Positions 17,034-25,115 of a stretch of DNA of 48,765 bases are shown one piece after another; within the stretch, counting starts at the first letter, position 1; every line of letters begins with the position of its first letter. Under the pieces are notes generated by a model that was not told the DNA's origin, ran no database searches, and saw only the letters and a list, made by a program, of their open reading frames with translations. The stretch is from Pseudoroseomonas aestuarii (GTDB lineage: Bacteria; Pseudomonadota; Alphaproteobacteria; Acetobacterales; Acetobacteraceae). The stretch is from contig NZ_JBHSCH010000028.1 of assembly GCF_042651065.1 (NCBI RefSeq), forward strand, positions 1 to 48,765, in the 5' to 3' direction. A program made the position numbers and the translations under genes.

Positions 17034-18017
17034 TCAGGGCGTCTCGCGGATGCGGCGGACCAGGTCGGCCATGCGCGGGTCGGTCGCGTACTTCTTGTAG
17101 ACCGGCTCCATCAGCTGCTGCCAAGGCCCGCGGTCGGTGATGTCGGTCACCTGCGCGCCGCCGGCGATCACCTTCTCCCGGCTCACCCGCTCGCGCTCCG
17201 CCCAGAGCTGGCGCTGATACTGCGCCGATTCGCGGGCGGCGGCGCGGAGCATGTCCTTGTCGGCCTGGTTCAGCCGGCGCCAGCGCAGAGAGGAGACCGC
17301 CAGCACCTCCGGCACGTTGGAGTGCTCGGTGGTGGCGAAGTACTTGGCCACCTCGAAGTGGCGGGTGCTCTCGTAGGAGGGCCAGTTGTTCTCGGCGCCG
17401 TCGATGACGCCGGACTGCAGCGAGGTGTACACCTCGCCGAAGGGCAGCGGCGTCGCGTTGGCGCCCAGCGCCTTGATGATGTCGATCCACAGATCCGAGG
17501 TCTGCACGCGGATCTTCATGCCGCGCAGGTCGGCCGGCACCTTCACCGGGCGGATGGTGTACATGCTGCGCGCGCCGGCGTCGTACCAGGCCAGCGGCAC
17601 GATGCCGGCATTGGCGAGGTCCTCGGCCACCGTGTCGCCGATCGGGCCGTCCACCACCGTGTGCTGGTGCGCCACGGAGCGGAACAGGAAGGGCAGCGTC
17701 AGCACCTGGGTGCTGGGGACGATGTTGTTCAGCCCGCTCATGTTGAACTCGGCGAAGTCGATCGAGCCCAGCCGCATCTGCTGGATCGCCTCGTCCTGCT
17801 GGCCGAGCTGCGCCGAATGGAAGGTCTTCATCCGGATGCGGTTGTTGCTGCGCTGGGCCACCAGCTCGGTGAAGCGGTCCATGCCCTTGGAGACGGGGTA
17901 GTCCGGCGGATGGATGTTCCAGCCGCGCCATTCCTGCGCCTGGCTGGGCGTGGAGGTCCAGCCCAGCAGCGCCACCGCGGCCGCGGCCGCCCAATTCATC
18001 AGACGTCGGGTCATCAT
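17034..18017 (-). CDS. dctP: TRAP transporter 2 substrate-binding protein (DctP, probable hexuronate receptor)
   Basis: A 327-residue periplasmic receptor with a signal peptide ending PSQAQ. It has DctP motifs RMKTFHSAQLGQQDE, GSIDFAEFN, PFLFRS, GARSMYT, DLRGMKIRVQTSDLW, PLPFGEVYTSLQSGVIDGAENNWPS (in part) and VAKYFATTEHS. The first methionine is followed by RR in a Tat-less, Sec-like signal. Clustering with udh makes glucuronate/galacturonate the likeliest ligand. It is divergent from the amidase gene across 149 bp. Confidence 0.85.
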   Translation of the reverse strand: MMTRRLMNWAAAAAVALLGWTSTPSQAQEWRGWNIHPPDYPVSKGMDRFTELVAQRSNNRIRMKTFHSAQLGQQDEAIQQMRLGSIDFAEFNMSGLNNIVPSTQVLTLPFLFRSVAHQHTVVDGPIGDTVAEDLANAGIVPLAWYDAGARSMYTIRPVKVPADLRGMKIRVQTSDLWIDIIKALGANATPLPFGEVYTSLQSGVIDGAENNWPSYESTRHFEVAKYFATTEHSNVPEVLAVSSLRWRRLNQADKDMLRAAARESAQYQRQLWAERERVSREKVIAGGAQVTDITDRGPWQQLMEPVYKKYATDPRMADLVRRIRETP

Positions 18018-18166
18018 ACTTCCCCCCGCATGTTTTCGTTGGGGAAAGCGTGCCTCCGAAACGGCCCGGTTGTCAAACCCCCCGATCGCGGTCTCTTGCC
18101 CTGCGCCGCCACCCGCCGCAGCATGCCCGCCCCTTCCTCCGCCGCCGCCAGGATCGCCCTTTCCGC

Positions 18167-19537
18167 ATGCCGCACCGCGCCGCCAGCTTCGCCCCCACCC
18201 TCTCCCAGGCCGCCCAGGACCTTGCCACCGGCCGCACCACCGCCCTGGCGCTGACCGAGGCCGCCCTGGCCCGCATCGCCGACCCCACCGGCGAGGGCGC
18301 GCGGGCCTTCGTGGCGGTGCAGGCGGAGCAGGCCCTGGCCACGGCCCGCGCCATGGATTCGCTGCGCGCCGCCGGCCGCGCCCCCTCCCCCTGGGCCGGC
18401 ATCCCCATCTCCATCAAGGACCTGTTCGACCAGCAGGGCGTGCCCACCCGCGCCGGCGCCGCGGCGCTGGACGACGCAGCCCCCGCCACGGCCACCGCCC
18501 CTGCCGTGGCGCGGCTGGAGCGGGCCGGCTTCGTCGTGCTCGGCCGCACCAACATGGTGGAGTTCGCCTTCAGCGGCCTGGGCGTGAACCCGCACCACGG
18601 CACGCCGCTCTCGCCCTGGGACCGCGCCACGGGGCGGCTGCCCGGCGGCTCCTCCTCCGGCGCCGCCGTGGCGGTGGCCGAGGGCATGGGCCTCGGCGCG
18701 CTGGGCTCCGACACCGGCGGCTCCTGCCGCGTGCCGGCGGCGCTGTGCGGCATCGTCGGCTACAAGCCCACCGCGAAGCGGGTGCCGCTGGAAGGCGTGC
18801 TGCCGCTCTCCTTCTCGCTCGACAGCATCGGGCCGCTGGCCAACACCGCCGGCTGCTGCGCCGTGCTGCACGCGCTGATGGCCGGCGCCGGGCACGCCGC
18901 GCCGCCGCCCGCCCGCCCGGTGGCCGGGCTGCGCCTCGGCATCCCCGAGGACACCTTCCTGTTCGAGGGGGTGGAGCCGGCGGTGCTGGCCGCCTTCGAC
19001 CGCGCCGTGGCGCGGCTGGAACAGGCCGGCGCGCGGATCGAGCGATTCGCCCTGCCGGAGCTGGCCGAGATCCCGAGGGCGAATGCCACGGGCGGCTTCG
19101 CGGCGGTGGAAGCCTATGCCTGGCACCGCGCCCTGCTCGCCCGCGCCGCCGACCGCTACGACCCGCGCATCCGGGCCCGCATCCAGCGCGGCGCGGCGAT
19201 GAGCGCCGCCGACTACATCGCCCTGCAACAGGACCGCGCCCGCATCATCGCCGCCACGGCGGCGCGCACCGCGCCCTATGACGCGGTGCTCTGCCCGACC
19301 ACCGCCCTGACCCCGCCCGCCCTCTCCGAGGTGGCGGAGGAGGCCGAGTACAACCGCATCAACCTGCTGCTGCTGCGCAACACGGCGGCCTTCAACTTCC
19401 TCGACCGCTGCAGCATCAGCCTGCCCTGCCATGCCCCGGGCGAGGCGCCGGTGGGGCTGATGCTGACCGGCGCCCATGACGGCGATGCCGCGCTGTTCGC
19501 CATTGCCGTGGCGGTGGAGGCGGCCCTGGCGGCCTGA
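18167..19537 (+). CDS. Amidase (amidase-signature family)
   Basis: A 456-residue Ser-cisSer-Lys hydrolase. IKDLF gives the catalytic Lys84, GGSSSG the cis-Ser at about 162, and GSDTGGSCR the nucleophile Ser186. The 24-residue spacing between the two serines is the family norm. ATG 18167 begins the conserved N-terminus (MPHRAASFAPTLSQ); upstream in-frame codons encode low-complexity Arg/Pro and are unlikely to be real. GatA itself is less likely because gatB and gatC are absent. Substrate unknown. The stop lies within a 14-bp duplication. Confidence 0.83.
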   Translation: MPHRAASFAPTLSQAAQDLATGRTTALALTEAALARIADPTGEGARAFVAVQAEQALATARAMDSLRAAGRAPSPWAGIPISIKDLFDQQGVPTRAGAAALDDAAPATATAPAVARLERAGFVVLGRTNMVEFAFSGLGVNPHHGTPLSPWDRATGRLPGGSSSGAAVAVAEGMGLGALGSDTGGSCRVPAALCGIVGYKPTAKRVPLEGVLPLSFSLDSIGPLANTAGCCAVLHALMAGAGHAAPPPARPVAGLRLGIPEDTFLFEGVEPAVLAAFDRAVARLEQAGARIERFALPELAEIPRANATGGFAAVEAYAWHRALLARAADRYDPRIRARIQRGAAMSAADYIALQQDRARIIAATAARTAPYDAVLCPTTALTPPALSEVAEEAEYNRINLLLLRNTAAFNFLDRCSISLPCHAPGEAPVGLMLTGAHDGDAALFAIAVAVEAALAA

Positions 19538-19554
19538 GCTTGGCAGCCTGAGAG
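19527..19554 (+). repeat. 14-bp duplication spanning the amidase stop codon
   Basis: TGGCGGCCTGAGCT (19527-19540) is followed directly by TGGCAGCCTGAGAG (19541-19554). The stop TGA 19535-19537 is repeated out of frame 14 bases later. Confidence 0.75.
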
Positions 19555-19609
19555 TGCGATCCGGGGGCTTCCCTTGCCGGCCGCATCCGGCTAAAGAAGC
19601 CCCTGGCGA

Positions 19610-19686
19610 GGACCCGTAGCTCAGCTGGATAGAGCGTTGCCCTCCGAAGGCAAAGGTCGTACGTTCGAATCGTATCGGGTCCGCCA
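19610..19686 (+). tRNA. tRNA-Arg (anticodon CCG)
   Basis: A full 77-base cloverleaf. Acceptor GGACCCG/CGGGTCC; D arm GCTC...GAGC; anticodon stem TTGCC/GGCAA around loop CTCCGAA giving anticodon CCG; T arm GTACG TTCGAAT CGTAT; discriminator G and encoded CCA (19684-19686). It decodes CGG. There is no integrase or attachment-site duplication next to it. Confidence 0.97.
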
Positions 19687-19921
19687 CCCTTTCGTTCCAG
19701 AAAATTCGGGCATGCCTGCGCTGTGGTCCAACGGGCCGCCGGCCGATCGCCGCCTGGCGCCGTCTTCGTCGCAGCCCTCCCCGTGACCTGGGGACCATAC
19801 CCGCCCTGCCCCCCCCTCCGTGCCCCATTGAAGCCGCAGTCAAGGTGCCTGCTTCCGGACCCGGAACCCCGGCTGGCCCACGCCCGACCGGCGTGCCCGC
19901 CTCATCAAGGGAGATCGCCCG

Positions 19922-20083
19922 ATGCGGTTGATCGTTTGTCTTGCGGCGCTTCTGTGCCTGAGTGGCTGCGGGCTGGTGGCCCTGCCCTTCCGTGTCGCCG
20001 GCGATGTGGTGAAGGTCGTGCCTGTTGTCGGCGGCCCGGTCGGCGGCCCGATCCATGCTGTCGGGGATGCGATCGACCCCTGA
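19922..20083 (+). CDS. Small lipoprotein-like peptide, 53 aa
   Basis: A 53-residue frame with GGGAG 9 bases ahead of ATG 19922. The N-terminus is a lipoprotein signal: MRLIVCLAALLCLSGC, with lipobox LSGC and acceptor Cys16. The mature part is short: GLVALPFRVAGDV, then VKVVPVVGGPVGGP and a polar end. This resembles a small, conserved alphaproteobacterial lipoprotein family of unknown function (the GLVALPFRV pattern; DUF6726 is my recollection and unverified). Probably anchored in a membrane facing the periplasm. It stands alone, between tRNA-Arg and non-coding DNA. Confidence 0.72.
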   Translation: MRLIVCLAALLCLSGCGLVALPFRVAGDVVKVVPVVGGPVGGPIHAVGDAIDP

Positions 20084-20395
20084 TCCGCAGCAGGGGCGCG
20101 GACATCCCGCGCCCGGAAGCGGCCGGGATCGTTCCGGCCGTTCCCTCAGGCACCTCCGGCGTGCTGGCCCGTCGCGGTGGGATTGCCAGCCGCCGCGGCC
20201 GGCGGGGCCATGCCGCCCCCGGCGCGTCCCGCGGCCAGCAGAATGCGAGCCCCCCCTGCCGATAAGCGATGCCGCCGGCCGAAGCCTCCGCCTGCCGCAC
20301 GAAATCGCCGCAGGCCGGTCCGGCCTGCGGCGCTTCATTTCAGGGCGGGGAAAAGACGAGCCAGCCCTGGCGCGGAGCCAGGGACAGGCCGCGCT
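20084..20395. other. Non-coding stretch with two strong hairpins
   Basis: 312 bp between the small lipoprotein and the leftward 49-aa gene. Two inverted repeats: CGGCCGG/CCGGCCG near 20122-20145, a possible terminator for the lipoprotein gene, and a nearly loop-free 12-bp palindrome GCCGCAGGCCGG/CCGGCCTGCGGC at 20307-20331, followed by CTTCATTT, suitable for terminating rightward transcripts. The frames crossing it have no coding character. Confidence 0.5.
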
Positions 20396-20545
20396 TCAGA
20401 AGGCGCGGGCCACCACCAGCCCGATGAGCGCCCAGAGCGGAATGCTCAGCACCCCTCCCCACATTAGCCCCTTGGCTGGGGAGGGGCGCGCCTCCGGCAG
20501 CTCGAGGTCGAGGGACAGGCTGGGATCGGCAACGGTGTCGCTCAT
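20396..20545 (-). CDS. Small single-pass membrane protein, 49 aa
   Basis: A 49-residue frame. ATG 20545 has GAGG at good spacing, and the next upstream in-frame start would run through AT-rich promoter-like DNA. Residues 1-28 are acidic/polar (MSDTVADPSLSLDLELPEAR); residues about 29-48 form one membrane helix (WGGVLSIPLWALIGLVVARA). Not recognised. Divergent from the 68-aa gene. Confidence 0.6.
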   Translation of the reverse strand: MSDTVADPSLSLDLELPEARPSPAKGLMWGGVLSIPLWALIGLVVARAF

Positions 20546-20721
20546 GGCGGTGCCTCGCGGAAGGTAGGAAGTATCCTGCGGACAAACTGTTAACGAGTTA
20601 TTGATCCACCCAAATTCAAACAAAAGCGAGAGAAATTTCGCGGGTTCCGCACGCTTGCGGCCGCTCCGGCGCCGTCCCACTCTCTCCAGCGGCTCAGCAA
20701 GAAGCCGAAGGAGGAACCGCT
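20546..20721. promoter_or_regulatory. AT-rich divergent promoter region
   Basis: 176 bp between two small divergent genes. The stretch 20570-20640 is far richer in A/T than its surroundings (GTTAACGAGTTATTGATCC and AAATTCAAACAAAAGC). It very probably contains both promoters, but I cannot fix a -35/-10 pair with confidence. GGAGG at 20711-20715 serves the rightward gene. Confidence 0.5.
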
Positions 20722-20928
20722 ATGACGCCGAACGACAATCTGCGCGTGCTGCGGCAACATGCCCTGGCGGCGCGCCGCAGCCACATCGCCCAGACACTGG
20801 GCATCGCTCACGAGGCGCCCAGCGCCAGCCGCCTGCCGGATCTGCAGCGCATGATCAACGGGCTGGACGCCGCGCTGGAGCTGCCGGCCCGCCCGGTGCC
20901 GGAGAGCAGCCAGCCGCGGCGTGCCTGA
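20722..20928 (+). CDS. Hypothetical small protein, 68 aa
   Basis: ATG 20722 follows a perfect GGAGG with 6-base spacing. Composition is that of a small helical, soluble protein (NLRVLRQHALAARRSHIAQ, then LPDLQRMINGLDAALEL) with a proline/serine tail. No domain recognised. The stop is inside a 26-bp tandem duplication. Confidence 0.6.
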   Translation: MTPNDNLRVLRQHALAARRSHIAQTLGIAHEAPSASRLPDLQRMINGLDAALELPARPVPESSQPRRA

Positions 20929-20964
20929 AGGCGGCGGAGCCGCGGCGCGCCTGAAGGCGGCGGA
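20913..20964 (+). repeat. 26-bp tandem duplication spanning a stop codon
   Basis: Units 20913-20938 and 20939-20964 differ by one base (GCGTGCCTGAAGG against GCGCGCCTGAAGG). The stop of the 68-aa gene (TGA 20926-20928) lies in unit 1 and is repeated 26 bases later in another frame. Confidence 0.9.
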
Positions 20965-20989
20965 AAGGCGAAGGCGCGCGCCGGCTGCC

Positions 20990-21997
20990 TCAGCCTCCCA
21001 GCCGCACATTCGCGGTGCGCGCCACCGCCCGCCACTTGGCGATCTCCGCGCGGACGAAGGCGCCGGCCTCCGCCATCTCCTGGGGGGCCGGCGTGCCGCC
21101 CATCTGCTGCATCCGCGCCGCGAAGGCCGGGTCGCGCAGCAGGGACGTCACCTCCGCATTGACGCGGCGCAGGATCGGCTCCGGGGTGCCGGCCGGCGCG
21201 CACAGCCCGCCCCAGCCGATGGCCACGTAGCCCGACAGCGTCTCGCCGATGCTGGGCACCTCCGGCAGTTGCGGCGCCCGCGCGGCCGAGGTGACGCCCA
21301 GCGCCCGGATGCGCCCGGCCTGGACATGCGGCAGGGCGCTGGCCACGCTGTCGAACATCATCGGGATGTTGCCGGCCAGCAGGTCCGCCACCGCCGGGCC
21401 GCTGCCGCGATAGGGCACATGCGTCAGCCGCACCCCGGCCTGGTGGGCGAACATCTCCGCCGCCATGTGCTGCGAGGTGCCGGGCCCGCCGCTGCCATAG
21501 TTGATGGCGCCGGGCGCCTGGCGCGCCGCCGCCACCAGCTCCGCCACGGTGCGGGGCGCGAAGGAGGGGTGCGCCACGATCACCAGCGGCACGGTGAACA
21601 CCGTGGTGATGTAGGCGAAATCCGCCTCGGCATCGTAGGGCAGGTTGGGGATGACGCTGGGGTTGATGCCGTGCGTGCCGCTGGTGGAGGCCAGCAGGGT
21701 GTAGCCGTCCGGCGCCGCCCGCGCCCCCGCGTCGGTGCCCACCACCCCCGCGCCGCCGGCGCGGTTCTCCACCACCACGCGCTGCGGCCAGCGGCGGGAA
21801 AGCTCGTCGGCCAGCAGGCGCAGCATGGTGTCCGTGGCCTGCCCGGGCGGGAAGGGAATCAGCAGGCGGACCGGGCGGGACGGCCATTCGGCCTCGGCGC
21901 TGGCCTCGCGGCCGGTCAGCAGGGCAGGAAGGGTCAGGCCAGGGAGAGTCAGGGCAGGCAGGGTCAGAACGGCGCGGCGGCCGGGGGCGCGGGTCAT
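20990..21997 (-). CDS. Bug/TctC-family tripartite tricarboxylate receptor
   Basis: A 335-residue periplasmic solute receptor. GGAGG sits ahead of ATG 21997; the signal peptide contains an odd leucine/threonine/proline repeat (LTLPALTLPGLTLPALL). Bug motifs: PVRLLIPFPPGQATD, VVVENRAGGAGVVGTD, PDGYTLL, INYGSGGPGTSQHMAAEMF, HVPYRGSGPAVADLLAGNI, GRIRALGVTSA and PEVPSIGETLSGY. Such orphan receptors, without adjacent TctA/TctB, are typical of this kind of genome; ligands are small carboxylates or amides. Confidence 0.9.
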   Translation of the reverse strand: MTRAPGRRAVLTLPALTLPGLTLPALLTGREASAEAEWPSRPVRLLIPFPPGQATDTMLRLLADELSRRWPQRVVVENRAGGAGVVGTDAGARAAPDGYTLLASTSGTHGINPSVIPNLPYDAEADFAYITTVFTVPLVIVAHPSFAPRTVAELVAAARQAPGAINYGSGGPGTSQHMAAEMFAHQAGVRLTHVPYRGSGPAVADLLAGNIPMMFDSVASALPHVQAGRIRALGVTSAARAPQLPEVPSIGETLSGYVAIGWGGLCAPAGTPEPILRRVNAEVTSLLRDPAFAARMQQMGGTPAPQEMAEAGAFVRAEIAKWRAVARTANVRLGG

Positions 21998-22170
21998 TCT
22001 CGGGGCTTCCTCCAGGATTTGGCTGGCTGCATAGGCAAGCCGCACCAGGGGGGCAAGGCAGGGGCGGGATAAAGATCCCTCAGCGGCGCGGTCCACCCTT
22101 CGCCCCCGCCACCGCGCATCCCAGATGACATGTCACACTTCCCATGCCGGGCATGGCCCGGAGAAACAGG

Positions 22171-22650
22171 ATGCGCATGAACCGATTCCGGCCTTTCATG
22201 GCCCTCGCCCTCGCCATGCTGCCGGCCCTGGCGGCGCCCGCCCTCGGCCAGACGCGGGTGGGCGAGATCAGCACCACCTTCCGCTTGGTGGGCCCCAACG
22301 ACAAGGTGGTGGTGGAACGCTACGACGACCCGCGCGTGGCCAATGTCTCCTGCTACGTCTCGCGCGCCGACACGGGCGGACTCTCCGGCTGGGTGGGGCT
22401 GGCGGAAGACCCCTCGCGCTTCAGCATCGCCTGCCGCGCCACCGGGCCGGTCAGCCTGCCCGCCGGCCTGCCGCAGACGGAATCCGTGTTCCGCCAGTCC
22501 GCCTCGCCGCTGTTCAAGGCGCTGACGGTGACGCGCATCCTGGACGCGGAGAAGCGCGTGCTGATCTATCTCATCACCAGCACCAAGCTGGTGGATGGCT
22601 CGCCCTACAACAGCGTCACGGCGGTGCCGATCGAGACGGCGGCACGCTAG
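22171..22650 (+). CDS. creA: CreA-family periplasmic protein
   Basis: A 159-residue protein with a signal peptide ending APALGQ. The mature region follows E. coli CreA: VGEISTTFRLVGPNDKVVVERYDDP, VSCYVSRADTGG, GLAEDPSRFSIACRATGP, SVFRQSASPLFKALTVTRI and the DGSPYNSVTAVPI end. ATG 22171 is favoured over 22144 because GGAG lies 7 bases upstream. The function of CreA is unknown. The last 35 bases overlap the convergent protease gene. Confidence 0.85.
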   Translation: MRMNRFRPFMALALAMLPALAAPALGQTRVGEISTTFRLVGPNDKVVVERYDDPRVANVSCYVSRADTGGLSGWVGLAEDPSRFSIACRATGPVSLPAGLPQTESVFRQSASPLFKALTVTRILDAEKRVLIYLITSTKLVDGSPYNSVTAVPIETAAR

Positions 22651-23383
22651 GCCCCGGGGGCGGCGGCGGCGGGGCAGGCAGGGCGGCGGCCGGCACGGCG
22701 ATGCCGAGCGGCCGGTCCCGCGCCACCCCCACCGCCACGCCGGCGCCCGCCCACCCCGCCCCCTCCGCCACCAGCAGCGGCGCGGCGCTGCTGCCGCGGG
22801 TGCCGGCGCAGTCGTGCAGCAGCAGCGGCGCCGCGGCCAGGACGCGGCAGCCGGAATCCGCCATCAGCACCTCCGGCCTGTCCTGCTGGTAGCCGCCGAG
22901 CAGCAGCGCGGTGCCCGGCGCCGGGGCCACGCGCAGCAGCGGCAACGCCTCATCCGCCTCGCCGAGGGGCCGGTCGAGGGTCAGCAGCGCCCAGTCCGCG
23001 CCCGCCGGGCCACGCCGCGCCGCCTCGAAGCCCGGCCCGGTCCGGTAGGCCACGACGCGCGCCTGCCCGGTCCATTCCCCCATCCGGTAGCCGCGCAGGA
23101 AATGCACCGAGCCGGGCTGCACCAGCGCGGCGGCGCGCGGCGCGACCAGGCAGTGCGCCGCCGTCAGCACATGGCGGGGGCCGACCAGCACGCCGGTGCA
23201 GCGGCCGCCCAGCTCCGTCTGCACCCGCCCGAAGGCCCGCCAGGGCGCCGCCGAGACATCCACCCCGCGGCGCGGGTCCGCCTCGCCCACGCCGGGCAAC
23301 AGCGGGTTGGCCGCCACCGCGGCCGCGGCAAGGCTCAGCAGGAAGGCGGGCAGGAGGGCAGGCATCAGGCGCGGTCGTGGCAT
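22616..23383 (-). CDS. Secreted trypsin-like (S1-type) serine protease
   Basis: A 255-residue exported protein; the signal peptide is within residues 1-25. Catalytic triad: His in GPRHVLTAAHCLV, Asp in GADWALLTLDRP, Ser in CAGTRGSSAAPL, a relaxed form of the usual GDSGSP/GDSGGP box. It ends in a proline-rich tail (PAPPPPPPGPSVPP) encoded over the end of creA. Probably periplasmic or secreted. The relaxed Ser box leaves some doubt about activity. Confidence 0.82.
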   Translation of the reverse strand: MPRPRLMPALLPAFLLSLAAAAVAANPLLPGVGEADPRRGVDVSAAPWRAFGRVQTELGGRCTGVLVGPRHVLTAAHCLVAPRAAALVQPGSVHFLRGYRMGEWTGQARVVAYRTGPGFEAARRGPAGADWALLTLDRPLGEADEALPLLRVAPAPGTALLLGGYQQDRPEVLMADSGCRVLAAAPLLLHDCAGTRGSSAAPLLVAEGAGWAGAGVAVGVARDRPLGIAVPAAALPAPPPPPPGPSVPPSRSAPP

Positions 23384-23527
23384 CGGCCGGGTGTGGCGCC
23401 CGCAGCCGGGGCTGGCGAATCAAATCCGGCGTTGGCTGTGCATCTTCTGGCAACGTTCCGCATTTACAGAATGTTCACGCATCCTGCGGCAAACATGAAA
23501 TATCAGATCTTCGGGACGGTTTTTGAT

Positions 23528-23647
23528 ATGCGCCTCGCCTCTTCCCGCCGCTTCCAGGCCCGCCTGATCCGCCTCCTGCGCGAATGGCTGCTGCAAGGCG
23601 CCTATCGGCCGGAGCGCCGCTACATGCGGGGAATCGCCAACCGCTAG
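23528..23647 (+). CDS. Small arginine-rich peptide, 39 aa
   Basis: A 39-residue basic helix-forming frame (ARLIRLLREWLLQGAYRPER core). Upstream in-frame ATGs exist at 23495 and 23471, but the codons between them and 23528 are AT-rich and unlike local coding DNA, so I prefer 23528. It loosely recalls small alphaproteobacterial DUF1127-type proteins, but the defining C-terminal motif is missing. Divergent from the protease across an AT-richer stretch that may hold both promoters. A GC hairpin follows at 23656-23672. Confidence 0.4.
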   Translation: MRLASSRRFQARLIRLLREWLLQGAYRPERRYMRGIANR

Positions 23648-23801
23648 CGCGCCAGGCGGGCGGCCCGCCCGCGCCCTTTCCCGCCTGCCTTCCGGAGGGG
23701 CCGCCCCGGCCGATGGTTGCCGGCCCCGATCAGGTTTGCCCTTCGCCCTCCGCGTGAGACGGTTTAAGCACGAGGGAAACCTTCGGACGGGAAGACCTGG
23801 G

Positions 23802-25001
23802 ATGATCGAAAGGCGGACCCTGCTGCGCGCGGCCGGCGCGACGGCGATGGCCCCTCTGCTGGCCCGCCCTGCCCTGGCCCAATCGGCCACCGGCCAGGGC
23901 GCGGCACTCAAGATCGGCATGATCACCACCCTCTCCGGCCCGGGCGGCTATCTCGGCCAGGACATCCGGGATGCCTTCGCCCTCGCCATGGAGATGGAGG
24001 ATGGCAGGCTGGGCGGCACGCCGGTGCGGCTGCTGGTGGAGGATGACGCGCTGAAGCCCGGCCAGGGCAAGCAGATCGCCGAGCGCTTCCTGAAGAACGA
24101 GAAGATCCGGCTGATGACCGGCGTGGTGTTCTCCAACGTGCTCGGCGCCGTGGCGCCGGACGTGCTGGATTCCGACGGCATCTATGTCAGCCCCAACGCC
24201 TCCCCCTCCACCTTCGCCGGGCGGGAGTGCCACCGCAACTTCTGGTCCGTCGCCTGGCAGAATGACAGCCTGCACGAGAGCGCCGGGCAGGCGGCGATGA
24301 ATCTCGGCTTCAAGCGCATGTTCATCCTCGCCCCCAACTACCAGGCGGGGAAGGACGCCATCACCGGCTTCAAGCGCTTCTACAAGGGGCAGATCGCCGG
24401 CGAGGTCTATACCCGCCTCGACCAGACCGACTACGCCGCCGAGATGGCGCAGATCCGCGCCGCGCAGCCGGACGCGGTGTACCAGTTCCACCCCGGCGGC
24501 CTCGGCATCGCCTTCCTGAAGCAGTATGTGCAGGCCGGGCTCTCGGCCACCACGCCGATGGTGCTGGCCTCGCCCTCGATGGACAGCACCACCCTCGCCG
24601 CGGTGGGCGAGGCGGCGCTCGGCATCAACGTGACGGCGCAGTGGAACAGCGACTTCGACAACCCGGCCAGCCGCCGCTTCGTCGAGGCCTTCACCGCCAA
24701 GTACAACCGCACCCCCACCTACTACGCGCAGCAGGGCTACGACACGGCGCTGGCCATCGGCGCCGCGCTGAAGGGCACGGGCGGCAGCGTCGAGGATCTC
24801 GCCGCCTTCCGGAAGGCGATGCAGCCGGCGTCCTTCGAGAGCCCGCGCGGCCGCTTCGCTTTCGGCGCCAACCAGCACCCGGTGCAGGACTGGTTCCTGC
24901 TGAAGGTGGAGCGCGGCGCCGACGGCAAGCCCGCCCTGGTGACCAAGGGCAAGGTGCTGGAGAACCACACCGACGCCTACGCCGGCCAATGCCGGATGTG
25001 A
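23802..25001 (+). CDS. livK: ABC transporter periplasmic binding protein (branched-chain amino acid/amide type)
   Basis: A 399-residue type-I periplasmic binding protein. It starts MIERRTLLRAAG with a Tat-like signal ending RPALAQ. The mature fold shows KIGMITTLSGPGGYLGQDIRDAF, GGTPVRLLVEDDALKPGQGK, GIYVSPNASPSTFAG, NYQAGKDAITGFKRFYKG and PTYYAQQGYDTALAIGAAL. It is the receptor for the permease and ATPase genes immediately downstream. Ligands of such HAAT-family receptors range from amino acids to aromatic acids and amides. The symbol names the class only. Confidence 0.88.
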   Translation: MIERRTLLRAAGATAMAPLLARPALAQSATGQGAALKIGMITTLSGPGGYLGQDIRDAFALAMEMEDGRLGGTPVRLLVEDDALKPGQGKQIAERFLKNEKIRLMTGVVFSNVLGAVAPDVLDSDGIYVSPNASPSTFAGRECHRNFWSVAWQNDSLHESAGQAAMNLGFKRMFILAPNYQAGKDAITGFKRFYKGQIAGEVYTRLDQTDYAAEMAQIRAAQPDAVYQFHPGGLGIAFLKQYVQAGLSATTPMVLASPSMDSTTLAAVGEAALGINVTAQWNSDFDNPASRRFVEAFTAKYNRTPTYYAQQGYDTALAIGAALKGTGGSVEDLAAFRKAMQPASFESPRGRFAFGANQHPVQDWFLLKVERGADGKPALVTKGKVLENHTDAYAGQCRM

Positions 25002-25020
25002 TCGGGCCGGATGTGGTCGG
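24991..25020 (+). repeat. 15-bp tandem duplication spanning the binding-protein stop codon
   Basis: GCCGGATGTGATCGG (24991-25005) is followed directly by GCCGGATGTGGTCGG (25006-25020). The single difference changes the copied TGA to TGG, so only the first copy keeps the stop. Confidence 0.88.
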
Positions 25021-25115
25021 CCCGGGCGTCGCCGCAGGCGCGCCCGGGAGCTTGCGGAAATAAAGGAAGGGGGCCCGGGGGGATTCATTCCCCCGGCGCT
25101 TTCGGAGTCTGTCTG

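Noticed and set aside
19610..19921. tRNA-Arg as integration site of a genomic island
   Set aside because: No integrase and no repeated tRNA 3' end downstream in the window.
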